The notes under the pieces: generated by a model
What the model was told of the DNA's origin: nothing
The model's database searches: none
What the model saw: only the letters and a program-made list of their open reading frames with translations
Shown here: in pieces, positions 8,921 through 17,282 of the stretch
How the letters are laid out: each line of letters opens with the position of its first letter
How positions within the stretch are numbered: position 1 is the stretch's first letter
From: Halosaccharopolyspora lacisalsi
GTDB lineage: Bacteria > Actinomycetota > Actinomycetes > Mycobacteriales > Pseudonocardiaceae
DNA length: 64,000 nt
Direction of reading: 5' to 3'
NCBI RefSeq assembly: GCF_014137975.1
Contig: NZ_JACGWZ010000008.1
Location: 1-64,000 of the forward strand
Translations under genes and position numbers: made by a program

Positions 8921-9313
8921 GTGGCCACCATTCCCCAGGACTACGAGGACATTCTGACCAAGCGCGCGTTCGCCCACATCGCCACCATCGGACCCAACGG
9001 CGAACCGCAGTCGAACCCGGTCTGGGTGGACTGGGACGGTCGGTACCTCAAGTTCAGCCAGACCACCACGCGGCAGAAGTACCGGAACCTGCGACGGGAG
9101 CCGCGGATCGCCGTCTCCGCGCTCGACCCCGAGCAGCCGTACCGGTACCTGGAGGTGCGCGGCAGGGTCGTCAACGTCGAGGACGACCAGGACAACGCGT
9201 TCATCGACCGGATGGCCAAGAAGTACATGGACGCCGACGAGTACCCGTACCACCAGCCCGGTGATCACCGCGTGATCCTCTACGTCGAGCCGGAGCACAC
9301 CACCTCGATGTGA
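8921..9313 (+). CDS. PPOX-class F420/FMN-dependent protein
   Basis: A 130-residue single-domain split-barrel protein of the pyridoxamine-5'-phosphate-oxidase-like superfamily. It shows HIATIGPNGEPQSNPVWVDW, then RQKYRNLRREPRIAVSAL and the late HRVILYVEPEH, resembling the F420-binding Rv1155 group. It probably binds F420 or FMN and oxidises or reduces an unknown small molecule in the cytoplasm. GTG 8921 has AAGGAG seven bases upstream. It lies 81 bp after the serine hydrolase and ahead of a terminator, so it may be the last gene of the nagZ operon, an unexpected partner for wall salvage. Confidence 0.8.
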   Translation: MATIPQDYEDILTKRAFAHIATIGPNGEPQSNPVWVDWDGRYLKFSQTTTRQKYRNLRREPRIAVSALDPEQPYRYLEVRGRVVNVEDDQDNAFIDRMAKKYMDADEYPYHQPGDHRVILYVEPEHTTSM

Positions 9314-9358
9314 GGCTCCACCACGAGTTCTCGCGCGAAACCGGATCTCGTGGACTCC

Positions 9359-9374
9359 GGTTTCGCGCGAAACC
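9359..9374. repeat. 16-bp palindrome GGTTTCGCGCGAAACC, copy 1
   Basis: Perfect palindrome after the PPOX gene. A degenerate copy lies at 9327-9342. It is related to the parS core (GTTTCACGTGAAAC) with two changed positions. Confidence 0.7.
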
Positions 9375-9378
9375 GAAA

Positions 9379-9406
9379 AATCACCACATCGTGGTGATCC
9401 TTTTTT
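9379..9406 (+). terminator. Intrinsic terminator after PPOX gene
   Basis: ATCACCAC-atc-GTGGTGAT hairpin followed by six T residues. An A-run before the stem would let it work weakly in the other direction too. Confidence 0.8.
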
Positions 9407-9439
9407 GGCTGAATCGAAACAGTAACCTTACGAGTCTGC

Positions 9440-9445
9440 TATAAT
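9440..9445 (+). promoter_or_regulatory. Extended -10 promoter in the murR leader
   Basis: A perfect TATAAT preceded by TGC (extended -10), striking in this GC-rich sequence. No good -35 is seen. The 200 nt between here and murR hold only an unsupported short frame from ATG 9467. Confidence 0.45.
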
Positions 9446-9616
9446 TCGTTCAGTAGCAACCGTGCGATGTCACCACTTCAGCCGAGCCGACCGCATCCGA
9501 ATCGGCCGGGTGACGCTCTCCCTGCAACTCGAGAGCAACCCCAGCACGTCCTGAACACGGGACGTCCTCCGGCAAAAACGGGAAAATCGACGGGGTTGAC
9601 AACGATGAGACGCACA

Positions 9617-9646
9617 TTGACTTACAGCGCGGACAGTTAGTAAGTT
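9617..9646 (+). promoter_or_regulatory. Promoter and dyad operator of the murR-like gene
   Basis: TTGACT (9617) and TAAGTT (9641) form a promoter with an 18-nt spacer. The -10 ends 6 nt before ATG 9653, implying a leaderless mRNA. An inverted repeat ACTTAC (9620) and GTAAGT (9640) straddles the spacer and is a natural candidate for autoregulation. Confidence 0.5.
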
Positions 9647-9652
9647 TCCCAC

Positions 9653-10579
9653 ATGGGTGCTCCCGACCAGTCCTCCGATCCGAACGAGTTGAGCCCGCTC
9701 GTACGGATCCGTTCCCTGCTCCCCGGTCTGGCGCGCGCCGAGCAGCGAGTGGCCAGGATCGTGCTGGAGGACCCGTCCTCGATCGCGCGGCGCAGCATCA
9801 CCGACGTGGCCGAGACCGCCGAAACGAGCGAAACCACCGTCACCCGCTTCTGCAAGGCGGTCGGCGTCGGCGGGTACCCGGAGCTGCGCATCGCGCTGGC
9901 GGCCGACACCGCGCGCACCACCACGCGCGACCGCGAGCTGGGCAGCGACATCGCCGAGGACGACGACATCACCCGGATCGTCGACAAGATCGGCTATGCC
10001 GACGCCAGGGCCGTGGAGGAGACGACGGATCAGCTCGAGACCGAGGTACTGCGATCCCTCGTCGAAGCCGTCACCCGAGCACGCCGCATCGACGTCTACG
10101 GCGTCGGCGCCAGCGCCTTCGTCGCCCTGGACCTGCAACAGAAACTGCACCGCATCGGTCTGACGTGCTTCGCGTGGTCCGACACGCACAATGCGCTGAC
10201 CTCGGCGGCGGTGCTGCGGGAGGGCGATGTCGCCATCGGCATCTCGCACACCGGGGCCACCACCGAGATCGTGGAAGCCATGCGCGAGGCGCGCAGGCGC
10301 GGAGCCACCACCGCCACGCTCACCAACTTCGAGCGCTCCCCGGTCACCGAAGTGGCCGACCACGTGCTCACCACCGCCGCCAGGGAGACGACCTACCGCT
10401 CCGGGGCGATGGCGAGCCGCATCGCACAGCTCACGGTGATCGACTGCCTGTTCGTCGGAGTGGCCCAGGGACACCTCGACACGGCCAGGACGGCGCTGGA
10501 AGCCACCTACGAAGCCGTCGAGGGACATCGGCTCCAAGCCAGACCGGACCGCCGGCGGCATCGAGAGGACGGGCGTTGA
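9653..10579 (+). CDS. murR: RpiR-family regulator, MurR-like
   Basis: A 308-residue protein with an N-terminal RpiR helix-turn-helix (residues about 15-85, SITDVAETAETSETTVTRFCKAVG) and a C-terminal SIS sugar-isomerase domain (residues about 125-265, VYGVGASAFVALDLQQKL and ISHTGATTEIVEA). In E. coli MurR senses MurNAc-6-phosphate through such a SIS domain and represses murQ. Here the gene sits directly before murQ and beyond the namZ/nagZ operon, so it probably controls MurNAc use. ATG 9653 follows its -10 box directly. The symbol is by context; sequence alone says RpiR. Confidence 0.8.
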   Translation: MGAPDQSSDPNELSPLVRIRSLLPGLARAEQRVARIVLEDPSSIARRSITDVAETAETSETTVTRFCKAVGVGGYPELRIALAADTARTTTRDRELGSDIAEDDDITRIVDKIGYADARAVEETTDQLETEVLRSLVEAVTRARRIDVYGVGASAFVALDLQQKLHRIGLTCFAWSDTHNALTSAAVLREGDVAIGISHTGATTEIVEAMREARRRGATTATLTNFERSPVTEVADHVLTTAARETTYRSGAMASRIAQLTVIDCLFVGVAQGHLDTARTALEATYEAVEGHRLQARPDRRRHREDGR

Positions 10580-10608
10580 CCAGCGACACCACGACATCCG
10601 AGGTCGAT

Positions 10609-11526
10609 ATGGCTACCGAGGACCGGCCGACCGGGGTGGAGTCTCCGACGGAACGTGGCAATCCCCGCACCGCGGGCATCGATCTGCTTCCGACACCGGA
10701 CATCCTGAACACGCTCAACCGCGAGGACCGCACGGTCGCCGACGCGGTCGGTCGCGCCCTGCCGGACCTCGCCCGTGCCGTGGACCTCGCGGTCGACGCA
10801 CTGCGTGCGGGGGGGCGGGTGCACTACGTGGGAGCCGGCACCTCCGGACGCCTCGCGGTTCTCGACGCCGCCGAACTCGTGCCCACCTTCAACATGCCTT
10901 CCGGCTGGTTCCTGGCCCATCAGGCGGGAGGGCAGCGGGCCTTCCTGGAAGCGGTGGAGAACGCCGAGGACGACGCCGCCGCCGGGGCCGCCACCATCGA
11001 GAACCAAGCGGGCGACAACGACTTCGTCCTCGGCCTCACCGCGTCCGGACGGACTCCCTACGTTCTCGGCGCGCTCCGGGCGGCGCGACGCAGGGGGATC
11101 CCCACCGCGCTGGTGTCGGCCAACCCGGGCGCGGCCCGCAACGCCCCCGCCGACATCGCGATCACCGCCGACACCGGGCCCGAACCGATCACCGGCTCGA
11201 CCCGGATGAAGGCGGGTTCCGCGCAGAAGCTCGTGCTCACGTCGTTCTCCACGACCGTGATGATCCGGATGGGGCGCACGTACTCGAACCTGATGGTCAG
11301 CATGGTGGCGACCAACGCGAAGCTGCGCGGGCGCACCATCAGCATCCTGCGCGAAGCCACCGACGCCTCCGAGCAGGCCTGCTCCCAGGCACTGTCCGCG
11401 GCCGACGGCGACCTCAAGACCGCCCTCGTGCACCTGCTGACCGGTGTCTCCGTCGACCGCGCCTCCGCCGCGCTGACCAACGCCGGCGGTCAGGTCCGCG
11501 ACGCACTGAGCTCCCTGGAGAGCTGA
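10609..11526 (+). CDS. murQ: N-acetylmuramic acid 6-phosphate etherase
   Basis: A 305-residue SIS-domain protein. It cleaves the D-lactyl ether of MurNAc-6-P to give GlcNAc-6-P in the cytoplasm. Family motifs are visible: YVGAGTSGRLAVLDAAELVPTF with the first catalytic glutamate, AVENAEDD with the second, GLTASGRTPYV and the signature GSTRMKAGSAQK. ATG 10609 has GAGG at proper distance; a TTG at 10576 overlapping the murR stop, preceded by GAGAGGA, is an alternative that adds 11 residues. No MurNAc kinase or importer is seen in the window, so uptake and phosphorylation must be encoded elsewhere. Confidence 0.93.
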   Translation: MATEDRPTGVESPTERGNPRTAGIDLLPTPDILNTLNREDRTVADAVGRALPDLARAVDLAVDALRAGGRVHYVGAGTSGRLAVLDAAELVPTFNMPSGWFLAHQAGGQRAFLEAVENAEDDAAAGAATIENQAGDNDFVLGLTASGRTPYVLGALRAARRRGIPTALVSANPGAARNAPADIAITADTGPEPITGSTRMKAGSAQKLVLTSFSTTVMIRMGRTYSNLMVSMVATNAKLRGRTISILREATDASEQACSQALSAADGDLKTALVHLLTGVSVDRASAALTNAGGQVRDALSSLES

Positions 11527-11580
11527 GGACGTCGGACGACGACTTTGCCGGCCCGGCGAAATCGGCGTACATCTCGTACA

Positions 11581-11834
11581 TGTCCGTGGAGATGACGGTG
11601 AGCGAGGCCCGGGTCGAACCGGGGCCGGTGACCTCGAGGGCCGAATACGGGGCGAAACGACCTAACTGACCAAGCACGGCCACCGCGCTGCGGCCGTGGT
11701 CCCGGCCGCGTCCGCCGAACTGCTGGAACGGGATCGAGGACCTGATCGACGCCGAGGCCGTGCGCGGCGCGCTCAGCGATCTGGATGCCGGCGCCGAAGA
11801 GCGCGTCCCGTTCGTCCGCCGCACTCAGCGGTAG
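11581..11834 (+). pseudogene. Decayed Phd/YefM-type antitoxin
   Basis: Reading three frames in turn recovers one antitoxin-like protein: MSVEMTVSEAR...VTSRAEYGAKR, then (after a one-base loss near 11670) LTKHGHRAAAVVPAASAELLE, then (after a one-base gain near 11735) IEDLIDAEAVRGALSDLDAG. These are the successive conserved blocks of Phd/YefM antitoxins. The two shifts compensate but leave an in-frame stop. Loss of function is therefore seen in the sequence; the family call is from remembered motifs. Confidence 0.65.
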
Positions 11835-11835
11835 T

Positions 11836-12134
11836 ACGGCTCGTGCCCTGCTCGATCGAAGGCGTCCACAGCGCCGACGAGTTTCTGGACAAGCTCAGCG
11901 CACAGCAGCCCTCCGACGCCGAGTCCATCGAGAACGCCCTGACGGACCTGGCCGGGGAGTCCACGTCCGCACGGGTGCGAACTCCTCAAGGGGTTCTCGG
12001 GGGTGCGGCGGATCGGAGTGGGCGATCACCGCGTCCGCTACCAGGTCGACGACGGCCGACTGCTGGTCCTCGTCATCACCATCAGTACCCGCGACGACGT
12101 CCACGAGATGGTCCGACGCCACCTCGGCCGCTGA
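11836..12134 (+). pseudogene. Decayed RelE/ParE-type toxin
   Basis: Directly after the broken antitoxin. The C-terminal part reads CELLKGFSGVRRIGVGDHR then VRYQVDDGRLLVLVITI and ends at TGA 12134, typical of RelE-family toxins. The N-terminal part is in another frame and poorly preserved, so at least one frameshift lies near 11970-11990. The start is approximate. With the antitoxin it marks a dead TA module. Confidence 0.6.
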
Positions 12135-12199
12135 CCACACCGTCCGGTTCCCCGGATCGGAAGCTACCCGCGATCACCGTCGGTGCGGTGGGTCTTCCC

Positions 12200-12215
12200 G
12201 GTTTCGCGCGAAACC
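12200..12215. repeat. GGTTTCGCGCGAAACC palindrome, copy 2
   Basis: Perfect copy, extended to CCGG...CCGG and followed by AAAAA. It lies between the dead TA module and the converging dioxygenase gene. Confidence 0.7.
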
Positions 12216-12280
12216 GGAAAAACCTCGCACCGATCGGGTTGTGCCCTGGCCCGCCCGGTCACCGTCCGTACCGGCCCCGC

Positions 12281-12814
12281 TCAGGAAAGCACGGGCAGGT
12301 CGTAGTGGCGGCGGACGCTGGTGCCGAGGGAACCGATGTCGGCTCCGTAGACGTGGATCGAGATCGCCTTCGCCGTTCCCGAGTTGCGCACCAGGTGAAT
12401 GTCGCCGGGCGGGGCGAAGCCGCACACCGATCCGCGCTCGTTGGTGACCTCCTGCACCGGCACCAGGTGGGAGTCCGCATCGCGCAGCTCGTAGCGCTGC
12501 TCGGTCTCGGTTCCCTCGTAGACACCGGTCACGCACCAGGCCACGTGATCGTGCACCGGAGTCTCCTGCCCGGGCAGCCAGACCAGCGCGACGACGGAGA
12601 AGCCACCGTCGGGCTCCACGTGCAGCACGTGCTGGACGTAGCGGGAGGAGTCGCCCCGTCGCTGGTCCTCGCGGAGCAGTCCCGGCTCGGACAGGAAGGG
12701 CGACAGCGCGTCCTCGACCAGCTCGGCCGTGCGTGCCTGCGATTCCCCGCGCCGCACGCGCTCACGGATCGAATCGGTCAGCTCGATCAGCCGTGTGCTC
12801 TCGACAGTGGTCAT
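12281..12814 (-). CDS. Cysteine-dioxygenase-like cupin protein
   Basis: A 177-residue cupin. The metal-binding H-x-H is in TPVHDHVAWCVTGVYEG and the third histidine in GDIHLVRNSG, the pattern of type I cysteine dioxygenases and related thiol dioxygenases, with Fe(II) as expected metal. Such enzymes oxidise cysteine or a related thiol to a sulfinic acid in the cytoplasm. Bacterial relatives also include 3-mercaptopropionate dioxygenases, so the exact substrate is open. It lies 69 bp downstream of a LysR regulator on the same strand, which may control it. Confidence 0.8.
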   Translation of the reverse strand: MTTVESTRLIELTDSIRERVRRGESQARTAELVEDALSPFLSEPGLLREDQRRGDSSRYVQHVLHVEPDGGFSVVALVWLPGQETPVHDHVAWCVTGVYEGTETEQRYELRDADSHLVPVQEVTNERGSVCGFAPPGDIHLVRNSGTAKAISIHVYGADIGSLGTSVRRHYDLPVLS

Positions 12815-12883
12815 ACTCGTACTGTGCCCAGCGGCGACGGGCGCCGTCGACCCCCGAATAGTTGGCCCCTCCCCAAGCTGTGG

Positions 12884-13792
12884 CTATGAGTCGGCCCGCA
12901 TCTCCGCCCCGACCTGCCGGAAGGTCTCCAGCATCAGTGCCGTGGTCGGCACCTCGCGGTGATCGCTCAACGTGTAAGCCAGGATGCTGCGCGGCTCGAC
13001 CCCGCGAACCCTGCGGCCGATCACCTTGCGGTGCCGCAGGAACGACAGCACCAGCCGCGGCATCAGCGCCACCCCGGTACCGGCGGCGACGAGTCCCTGC
13101 ACGGCCAGGTTGTCGTCGGTGGTGAAGGCGATGTCGGGTTCGAACCCGGCCTCCCCGCAGGCCCGCACGAAGTACTCGCGGCACCGGGGGCAACCCGCGA
13201 TCCAGCGCTCGTCGGCCAGTTCGGCCAGCTCCACCGAACGTCGCTTCGCCAACCGGTGCCCCGCGGGCAGGACCGCGACCACCGGATCGTCCAGCACCCC
13301 GAGGCCGACGACGTCGCCACTCACCTGCTCCTCGATGCCCGGGTAGGTGAAGGCCAGCGTGATGTCGCACTCCCCGCGCCGCAGCGACTCCAGCGAGTCC
13401 GGCGGTTCGGCCTCGGACAGCCGGATCCGCAGATCGGGGTTTTCGGCGGTGGCCCTGGCGGCGGCCGTGGGGACGAGGGTGGCGCTGGCGCTGGGGAAGG
13501 CGCAGACGCGGATTCCCCCCGAACGCAGCTCCTTGACGGCCGAGAGCTTGTTCTGCGCCGCCGTCAGGTCCTCCACGACCGAGTCGGCGTGCTTGGCCAG
13601 GATCCGACCGGCCTCGGTCAGCCGCAGCTCGTGTCCGGCGCGGACGAACAGCGGCGTTCCCACGGTGCGCTCCAGCGCCCGCATCTGCTGGCTCACGGCG
13701 GGTTGGCTGTACCCGAGGCAGCGTGCCGCCGCCGAGTAGGAACCGGTGCGCACGACCTCGTGGAACATCCTGATGTACCGGGGGTCGACCAT
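12884..13792 (-). CDS. LysR-family transcriptional regulator
   Basis: A 302-residue LysR protein. The N-terminal winged helix-turn-helix (residues about 4-62) contains GSYSAAARCLGYSQPAVSQQMRAL, followed by the effector-binding domain. I start it at ATG 13792 (MVDPRY), because a minus-strand TATGCT -10 box at 13805-13800 is exactly 7 nt upstream; ATG 13804 would lie within that box. The length fits the family. It may regulate the dioxygenase gene downstream or the divergent VOC gene. Confidence 0.88.
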   Translation of the reverse strand: MVDPRYIRMFHEVVRTGSYSAAARCLGYSQPAVSQQMRALERTVGTPLFVRAGHELRLTEAGRILAKHADSVVEDLTAAQNKLSAVKELRSGGIRVCAFPSASATLVPTAAARATAENPDLRIRLSEAEPPDSLESLRRGECDITLAFTYPGIEEQVSGDVVGLGVLDDPVVAVLPAGHRLAKRRSVELAELADERWIAGCPRCREYFVRACGEAGFEPDIAFTTDDNLAVQGLVAAGTGVALMPRLVLSFLRHRKVIGRRVRGVEPRSILAYTLSDHREVPTTALMLETFRQVGAEMRADS

Positions 13793-13799
13793 GTCCCGC

Positions 13800-13805
13800 A
13801 GCATA
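13800..13805 (-). promoter_or_regulatory. -10 element of the LysR gene
   Basis: Minus-strand TATGCT, 7 nt before ATG 13792, implying a leaderless transcript. Confidence 0.5.
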
Positions 13806-13887
13806 GGCGTGGGCACGCGGCGATGAGTTTCCCACCTGGGCCCGGTCCACCCCTTCGAGAGACCCACCTCGAGGAAAAGAGACCCCC

Positions 13888-14298
13888 ATGTCCACGAAGA
13901 TCTTCGTCAACCTGCCCGTGAAGGACCTCGACAAGTCGGTCGCCTTCTTCACCGAGCTCGGCTTCTCGTTCAACCAGCAGTTCACCGACGAGAACGCATC
14001 AGCCATGATCGTCAGTGACGACATCTCCGTCATGCTGCTGGTGGAGCCGTTCTTCCAGTCGTTCACCACGAAGAAGGTCGCCGACGCCACCACGACCACC
14101 GAGACGATCACGTGCCTGGGCCTCGACAGCAGGGAGCAGGTCGACGAGCTCGCCGACAAGGCCCTCGCCGCGGGCGGGCAGTCCGCCAACGACCCGATGG
14201 ACGAGGGCTTCATGTACGTACGCAGCTTCCAGGACCTCGACGGGCACATCTGGGAGGTCATGTACATGGACCCGGCCGCGATGCAGGAGCAGGCGTGA
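13888..14298 (+). CDS. VOC-superfamily (glyoxalase/bleomycin-resistance fold) protein
   Basis: A 136-residue protein with the two babab units of the vicinal-oxygen-chelate fold: KIFVNLPVKDLDKSVAFFTELGF at the start and the closing block QDLDGHIWEVMYMDP. The final Glu in HIWEV is a usual metal ligand, but the first-strand ligand (normally His) is replaced, as in many 'lactoylglutathione lyase-like' proteins of unknown activity. It converges with a SigG-like sigma gene; VOC proteins of this type often sit next to such sigma factors. Confidence 0.8.
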   Translation: MSTKIFVNLPVKDLDKSVAFFTELGFSFNQQFTDENASAMIVSDDISVMLLVEPFFQSFTTKKVADATTTTETITCLGLDSREQVDELADKALAAGGQSANDPMDEGFMYVRSFQDLDGHIWEVMYMDPAAMQEQA

Positions 14299-14303
14299 CG
14301 GGT

Positions 14304-14335
14304 GGTGCCCGGTCCGGATCAGCGGACCGGGCACC
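14304..14335. terminator. Bidirectional hairpin between VOC and sigma genes
   Basis: Perfect 13-bp arms GGTGCCCGGTCCG/CGGACCGGGCACC with a 6-nt loop. It overlaps the last codons of the converging sigma gene. No U-tract. Confidence 0.5.
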
Positions 14336-15308
14336 GCGACTCGGCGGGCTGGACGTCCGGCAGGCCGAAGGTCGCGAACAACCGGGGGTCGAAGAACGCG
14401 GCGACGTGGGAGACCCCCGAGCCGGTCAGGGTGAGCACCTGCAGGTGGAACGGCCGGAACACGTCGTTCTCGCCGCGCATGTACACCGCGAAGGCGGGCT
14501 GGCCGTTCGCCTCGGTACGCACCAGCCGCATGTCGCCCGGTCCGGCCGGGCACCGCGTCTCGACGAGACGACCGATGTGCTCGGGACCCCGGTACCAGCC
14601 CGTGAACGGGGGCATCTCCCAGACGGCGTCGGCGGTGAACATCTCCACGATGGCGGCGATGTCCTTGACCTCGAAGGCCCGGACGTAGCGCTCCAGCAGC
14701 TCGCGCTGTTGCGGGGCGGTGGGTTCGACGACCCCGTCCTCGCTCGGTGCCACCTCCTCGATCTGGGCTCGGGCGCGCTGCAGCATGCTGTTGACGGCGG
14801 CGGTCGTCGTCTCGAGCGCTTCGGCGACCTCGGAGGCCCGCCACCGCAGGACGTCGCGCAGGATCAGCACGGCACGCTGCCGGGGCGGCAGGTGTTGCAG
14901 GGCCGCGACCAGCGCCAACCGCGTGCTCTCGCGGGACGTGACGATCGTGGCGGGATCGTGGTCGACCACGGTGTCGGGCACGGGTTCGAGCCACGGCACC
15001 TCCCGCCGTTCCAGCAGGGCGTCGTCCGGATCAGAACTCGAACCGCCGAGGCCGGTGGGCAGCGGGCGCTTGCCGCGGCTCTCCAGCGCGGTCAGGCACG
15101 TCCGGGTCGCGATCCGGTGCAGCCACGTCCGAAGCGACGACCGGCCCTCGAAGCCGCCGTAGGAGCGCCACGCGCGCAGGTACGTCTCCTGGACCAGATC
15201 CTCGGCGTCGTGCACCGACCCGAGCATGCGGTAGCAGTGCGCCAGCAGCTCCCGCCGCAACGGGCCCGTCAGACGCAGGAATTCCTCGTCGACCCGGTCG
15301 TCCGTCAT
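14319..15308 (-). CDS. ECF sigma factor with C-terminal SnoaL-like domain (SigG/TIGR02960 type)
   Basis: A 329-residue extracytoplasmic-function sigma factor. Region 2 includes HCYRMLGSVHDAEDLVQETYLRAW, region 4 includes LPPRQRAVLILRDVLRWRASEVAEAL. A C-terminal domain (residues about 210-325, LLERYVRAFEVKDIAAIVEMF and PFTGWYRGPEHI) has the SnoaL/NTF2-like fold. Such fused domains replace an anti-sigma factor in ECF groups like SigJ/SigG. ATG 15308 follows an AGGTGG/GGAG ribosome binding site. No anti-sigma gene is nearby, consistent with the fusion. The signal sensed is unknown. Confidence 0.85.
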   Translation of the reverse strand: MTDDRVDEEFLRLTGPLRRELLAHCYRMLGSVHDAEDLVQETYLRAWRSYGGFEGRSSLRTWLHRIATRTCLTALESRGKRPLPTGLGGSSSDPDDALLERREVPWLEPVPDTVVDHDPATIVTSRESTRLALVAALQHLPPRQRAVLILRDVLRWRASEVAEALETTTAAVNSMLQRARAQIEEVAPSEDGVVEPTAPQQRELLERYVRAFEVKDIAAIVEMFTADAVWEMPPFTGWYRGPEHIGRLVETRCPAGPGDMRLVRTEANGQPAFAVYMRGENDVFRPFHLQVLTLTGSGVSHVAAFFDPRLFATFGLPDVQPAESRCPVR

Positions 15309-15432
15309 GACCCCACCTCTCCTCCGCACCGCCCTGGTGACGCGACTGTAGGTGAGTGCCCCGACACTCGCCGACGAAAACAGCTGGGCAGTCCCGAACC
15401 GCTCGACGTGAGCCGCACCGACCGGGCGAGCG

Positions 15433-16380
15433 TCAGTGGCTCGTGGGCTCGTCCATCCCCGACGCCACGCACCGGAACGAGTCGACGACGAGGTCCCAGA
15501 AGGCGTCCTGAACCAGTCCGGTGGCCACGACGGCGTTGTGCTCCCCGGAGCCGTCCTCGAAGTCGGTCACCGTCATCCCCGAGGTGAACCGTCCCCCCGT
15601 CTCCACGTCGACGCGGGCGGGCACCGTCGTGAACAGACTCGGGTCGATGACGTACGCGACGGCGCAGACGTCGTGGACGGCCGGCCCCTCGTCGCGGTAC
15701 TGCCGGTTGCTGCCGTAGAAGTCCAGGCTCGGCGTCAGCAGCTCCGACTCCAGGCGGCCGAACTCGGCGAACCGGTCACGCACCTGCGCCGACGCCCGCG
15801 CTCGCAGCGTCACGTCCAGCCCGATCATCACCGGGTGCCAGGCGGCGCCGAAGACCACGGCGGCGGCCTCCGGGTCGGCGGCGATGTTGAACTCGGCGGC
15901 CGGGGTGTTGTTGCCCCGTGTGTAAGACCCGCCCATGACGACGAACTCGGCGGCCCACTCGACGATGCGCGGCTCCTTGCGCAGGGCGAGCGCGATGTTG
16001 GTCAGCGGTCCGACGGCGACGAGCGAGACCTCGCCCGGCGCCGCGGCCAGCGTGTCCACGATGACGTCGACCGCGTGCCGGTCCAGCACCGAACCCTTGG
16101 GGGCGGGCAGCACGGTGTTGCCCAGCCCTTCGCTCCCGTGCACGTCGGAGGCTTTGCGCTGCTCACGCACCAGGGGGATGCCCGCACCCCGCGCCACGGG
16201 AACGTCCATGCCGTAGAACTCGGCCAGGCTCAGCGCGTTGTTGGTGGTGCGTTCCAGCTCCACGTTGCCGCCGACGCTGGTCAGCCCGACGACGTCCAGG
16301 TCGGGACTGCCGTGGGCGAGGGCGATCGCGAGGGCGTCGTCGACGCCGGGATCGCAGTCGATGAGGATCTTCTTGGTCAC
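15433..16380 (-). CDS. Inosine-uridine preferring nucleoside hydrolase
   Basis: A 315-residue IunH-family protein. The calcium-binding signature DCDPGVDDALAIALA is near the N-terminus; VGPLTNIALAL and AEFNIAADPEAA follow at the usual spacing. Members hydrolyse N-glycosidic bonds of ribonucleosides to base and ribose for purine/pyrimidine salvage in the cytoplasm. GTG 16380 has GGGGAG four bases ahead. It appears monocistronic. Substrate preference cannot be read from the sequence. Confidence 0.88.
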   Translation of the reverse strand: MTKKILIDCDPGVDDALAIALAHGSPDLDVVGLTSVGGNVELERTTNNALSLAEFYGMDVPVARGAGIPLVREQRKASDVHGSEGLGNTVLPAPKGSVLDRHAVDVIVDTLAAAPGEVSLVAVGPLTNIALALRKEPRIVEWAAEFVVMGGSYTRGNNTPAAEFNIAADPEAAAVVFGAAWHPVMIGLDVTLRARASAQVRDRFAEFGRLESELLTPSLDFYGSNRQYRDEGPAVHDVCAVAYVIDPSLFTTVPARVDVETGGRFTSGMTVTDFEDGSGEHNAVVATGLVQDAFWDLVVDSFRCVASGMDEPTSH

Positions 16381-16462
16381 GTCGCTCCCCTACTGGTGAA
16401 CCGTTCTCGGCAAAATTGTCCGCGCCCCACCCGACCGGGTGACACCGGACGTGGGTAGCGCC

Positions 16463-17224
16463 TCACTCCTGCACCGAGTCGGCGATGGACCTGGCCTCGC
16501 GAGCACCGGACCGCAGCGCCTCGCAGCAGTGCACGATCCAGGCCGCCACCCCCTCGGGTTCGCCGGAGGCGAAACCCCGCGCAGCGGAGACGTAGTCGCC
16601 CTGCCGCCGGAAGTAGGCGACCTCCGGCACGACGAGTCCCTTCGGATCCAGTCCGCTGCCGATCACGCTCAACCGCGCCGCGGCGCGTGCGACGACACCG
16701 TCCACCTCGCCGAAGGGCGCCAGGGCCAGCAGCTCCCCGTGCACGACCGCGGCCTGCACCGGCCCCGGGATCGCTCCCTGGGACTTCCCGCTCGTCTCGG
16801 CCACGATCCGCGCCAGCAGGTCCAGCCGACCCGAGACCTCCTCGTCGGCGCGCGGGCGGCCGAGCCGTTCCTGTTCCGATTCCTCGACCAGGTCCGCTGC
16901 CGCGAGCACGTGCAGACGCGCGAGTGCTTGCAGGGGAGCGCGCTGCCACGTCGGCAGCAGTGGCCCGACCGCTTCGGCGACGCGGAGCGCCCCCGCCAGC
17001 AGCGGGTCCGTCACCTCGCCGCCTTCGGGGATCTCGGCCGCGCCCCCGGCGACGGCCGCCGAGGCACGCGCCGCGCGGACCGACGCCTCGGCGGCCGTCG
17101 TCGGCCAGCCGCGCCGGTTGGCCGGGTGTTCGTGCACCTCGTCGATCGCCGTGCGCGCGGCGGTCACCGCCTCGGAGACCCCGGGAAGTTCCATGAGCGG
17201 ACGTAGCGAATCCTGCGCGTTCAC
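16463..17224 (-). CDS. Conserved helical protein of unknown function
   Basis: A 253-residue, alanine-rich, mostly helical protein that I do not recognise with certainty. Visible blocks are [43 protein letters not shown] and [23 protein letters not shown]. The last parts recall the helical core of Fic-like proteins, but the HPFxxGNGR active motif is absent, so an AMPylase function should not be assumed. No signal peptide or membrane segment. GTG 17224 is preferred because a minus-strand TAGCGT hexamer lies 7 nt upstream; GTG 17233 is possible. It is divergent from acs. Confidence 0.65.
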   Translation of the reverse strand: MNAQDSLRPLMELPGVSEAVTAARTAIDEVHEHPANRRGWPTTAAEASVRAARASAAVAGGAAEIPEGGEVTDPLLAGALRVAEAVGPLLPTWQRAPLQALARLHVLAAADLVEESEQERLGRPRADEEVSGRLDLLARIVAETSGKSQGAIPGPVQAAVVHGELLALAPFGEVDGVVARAAARLSVIGSGLDPKGLVVPEVAYFRRQGDYVSAARGFASGEPEGVAAWIVHCCEALRSGAREARSIADSVQE

Positions 17225-17282
17225 GCCGCGCACGCTACCTGCCGTCCGGGCGTGCTCGGACGACCAATCACCTGGGACTCAG

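Noticed and set aside
9467-9640. Short frame in the murR leader starting at ATG 9467
   Set aside because: No ribosome binding site, and composition is not protein-like; the region is better explained as promoters and leader.
16463-17224. Fic-type AMPylase
   Set aside because: Overall helical look is compatible, but the HPFxxGNGR catalytic motif is missing.
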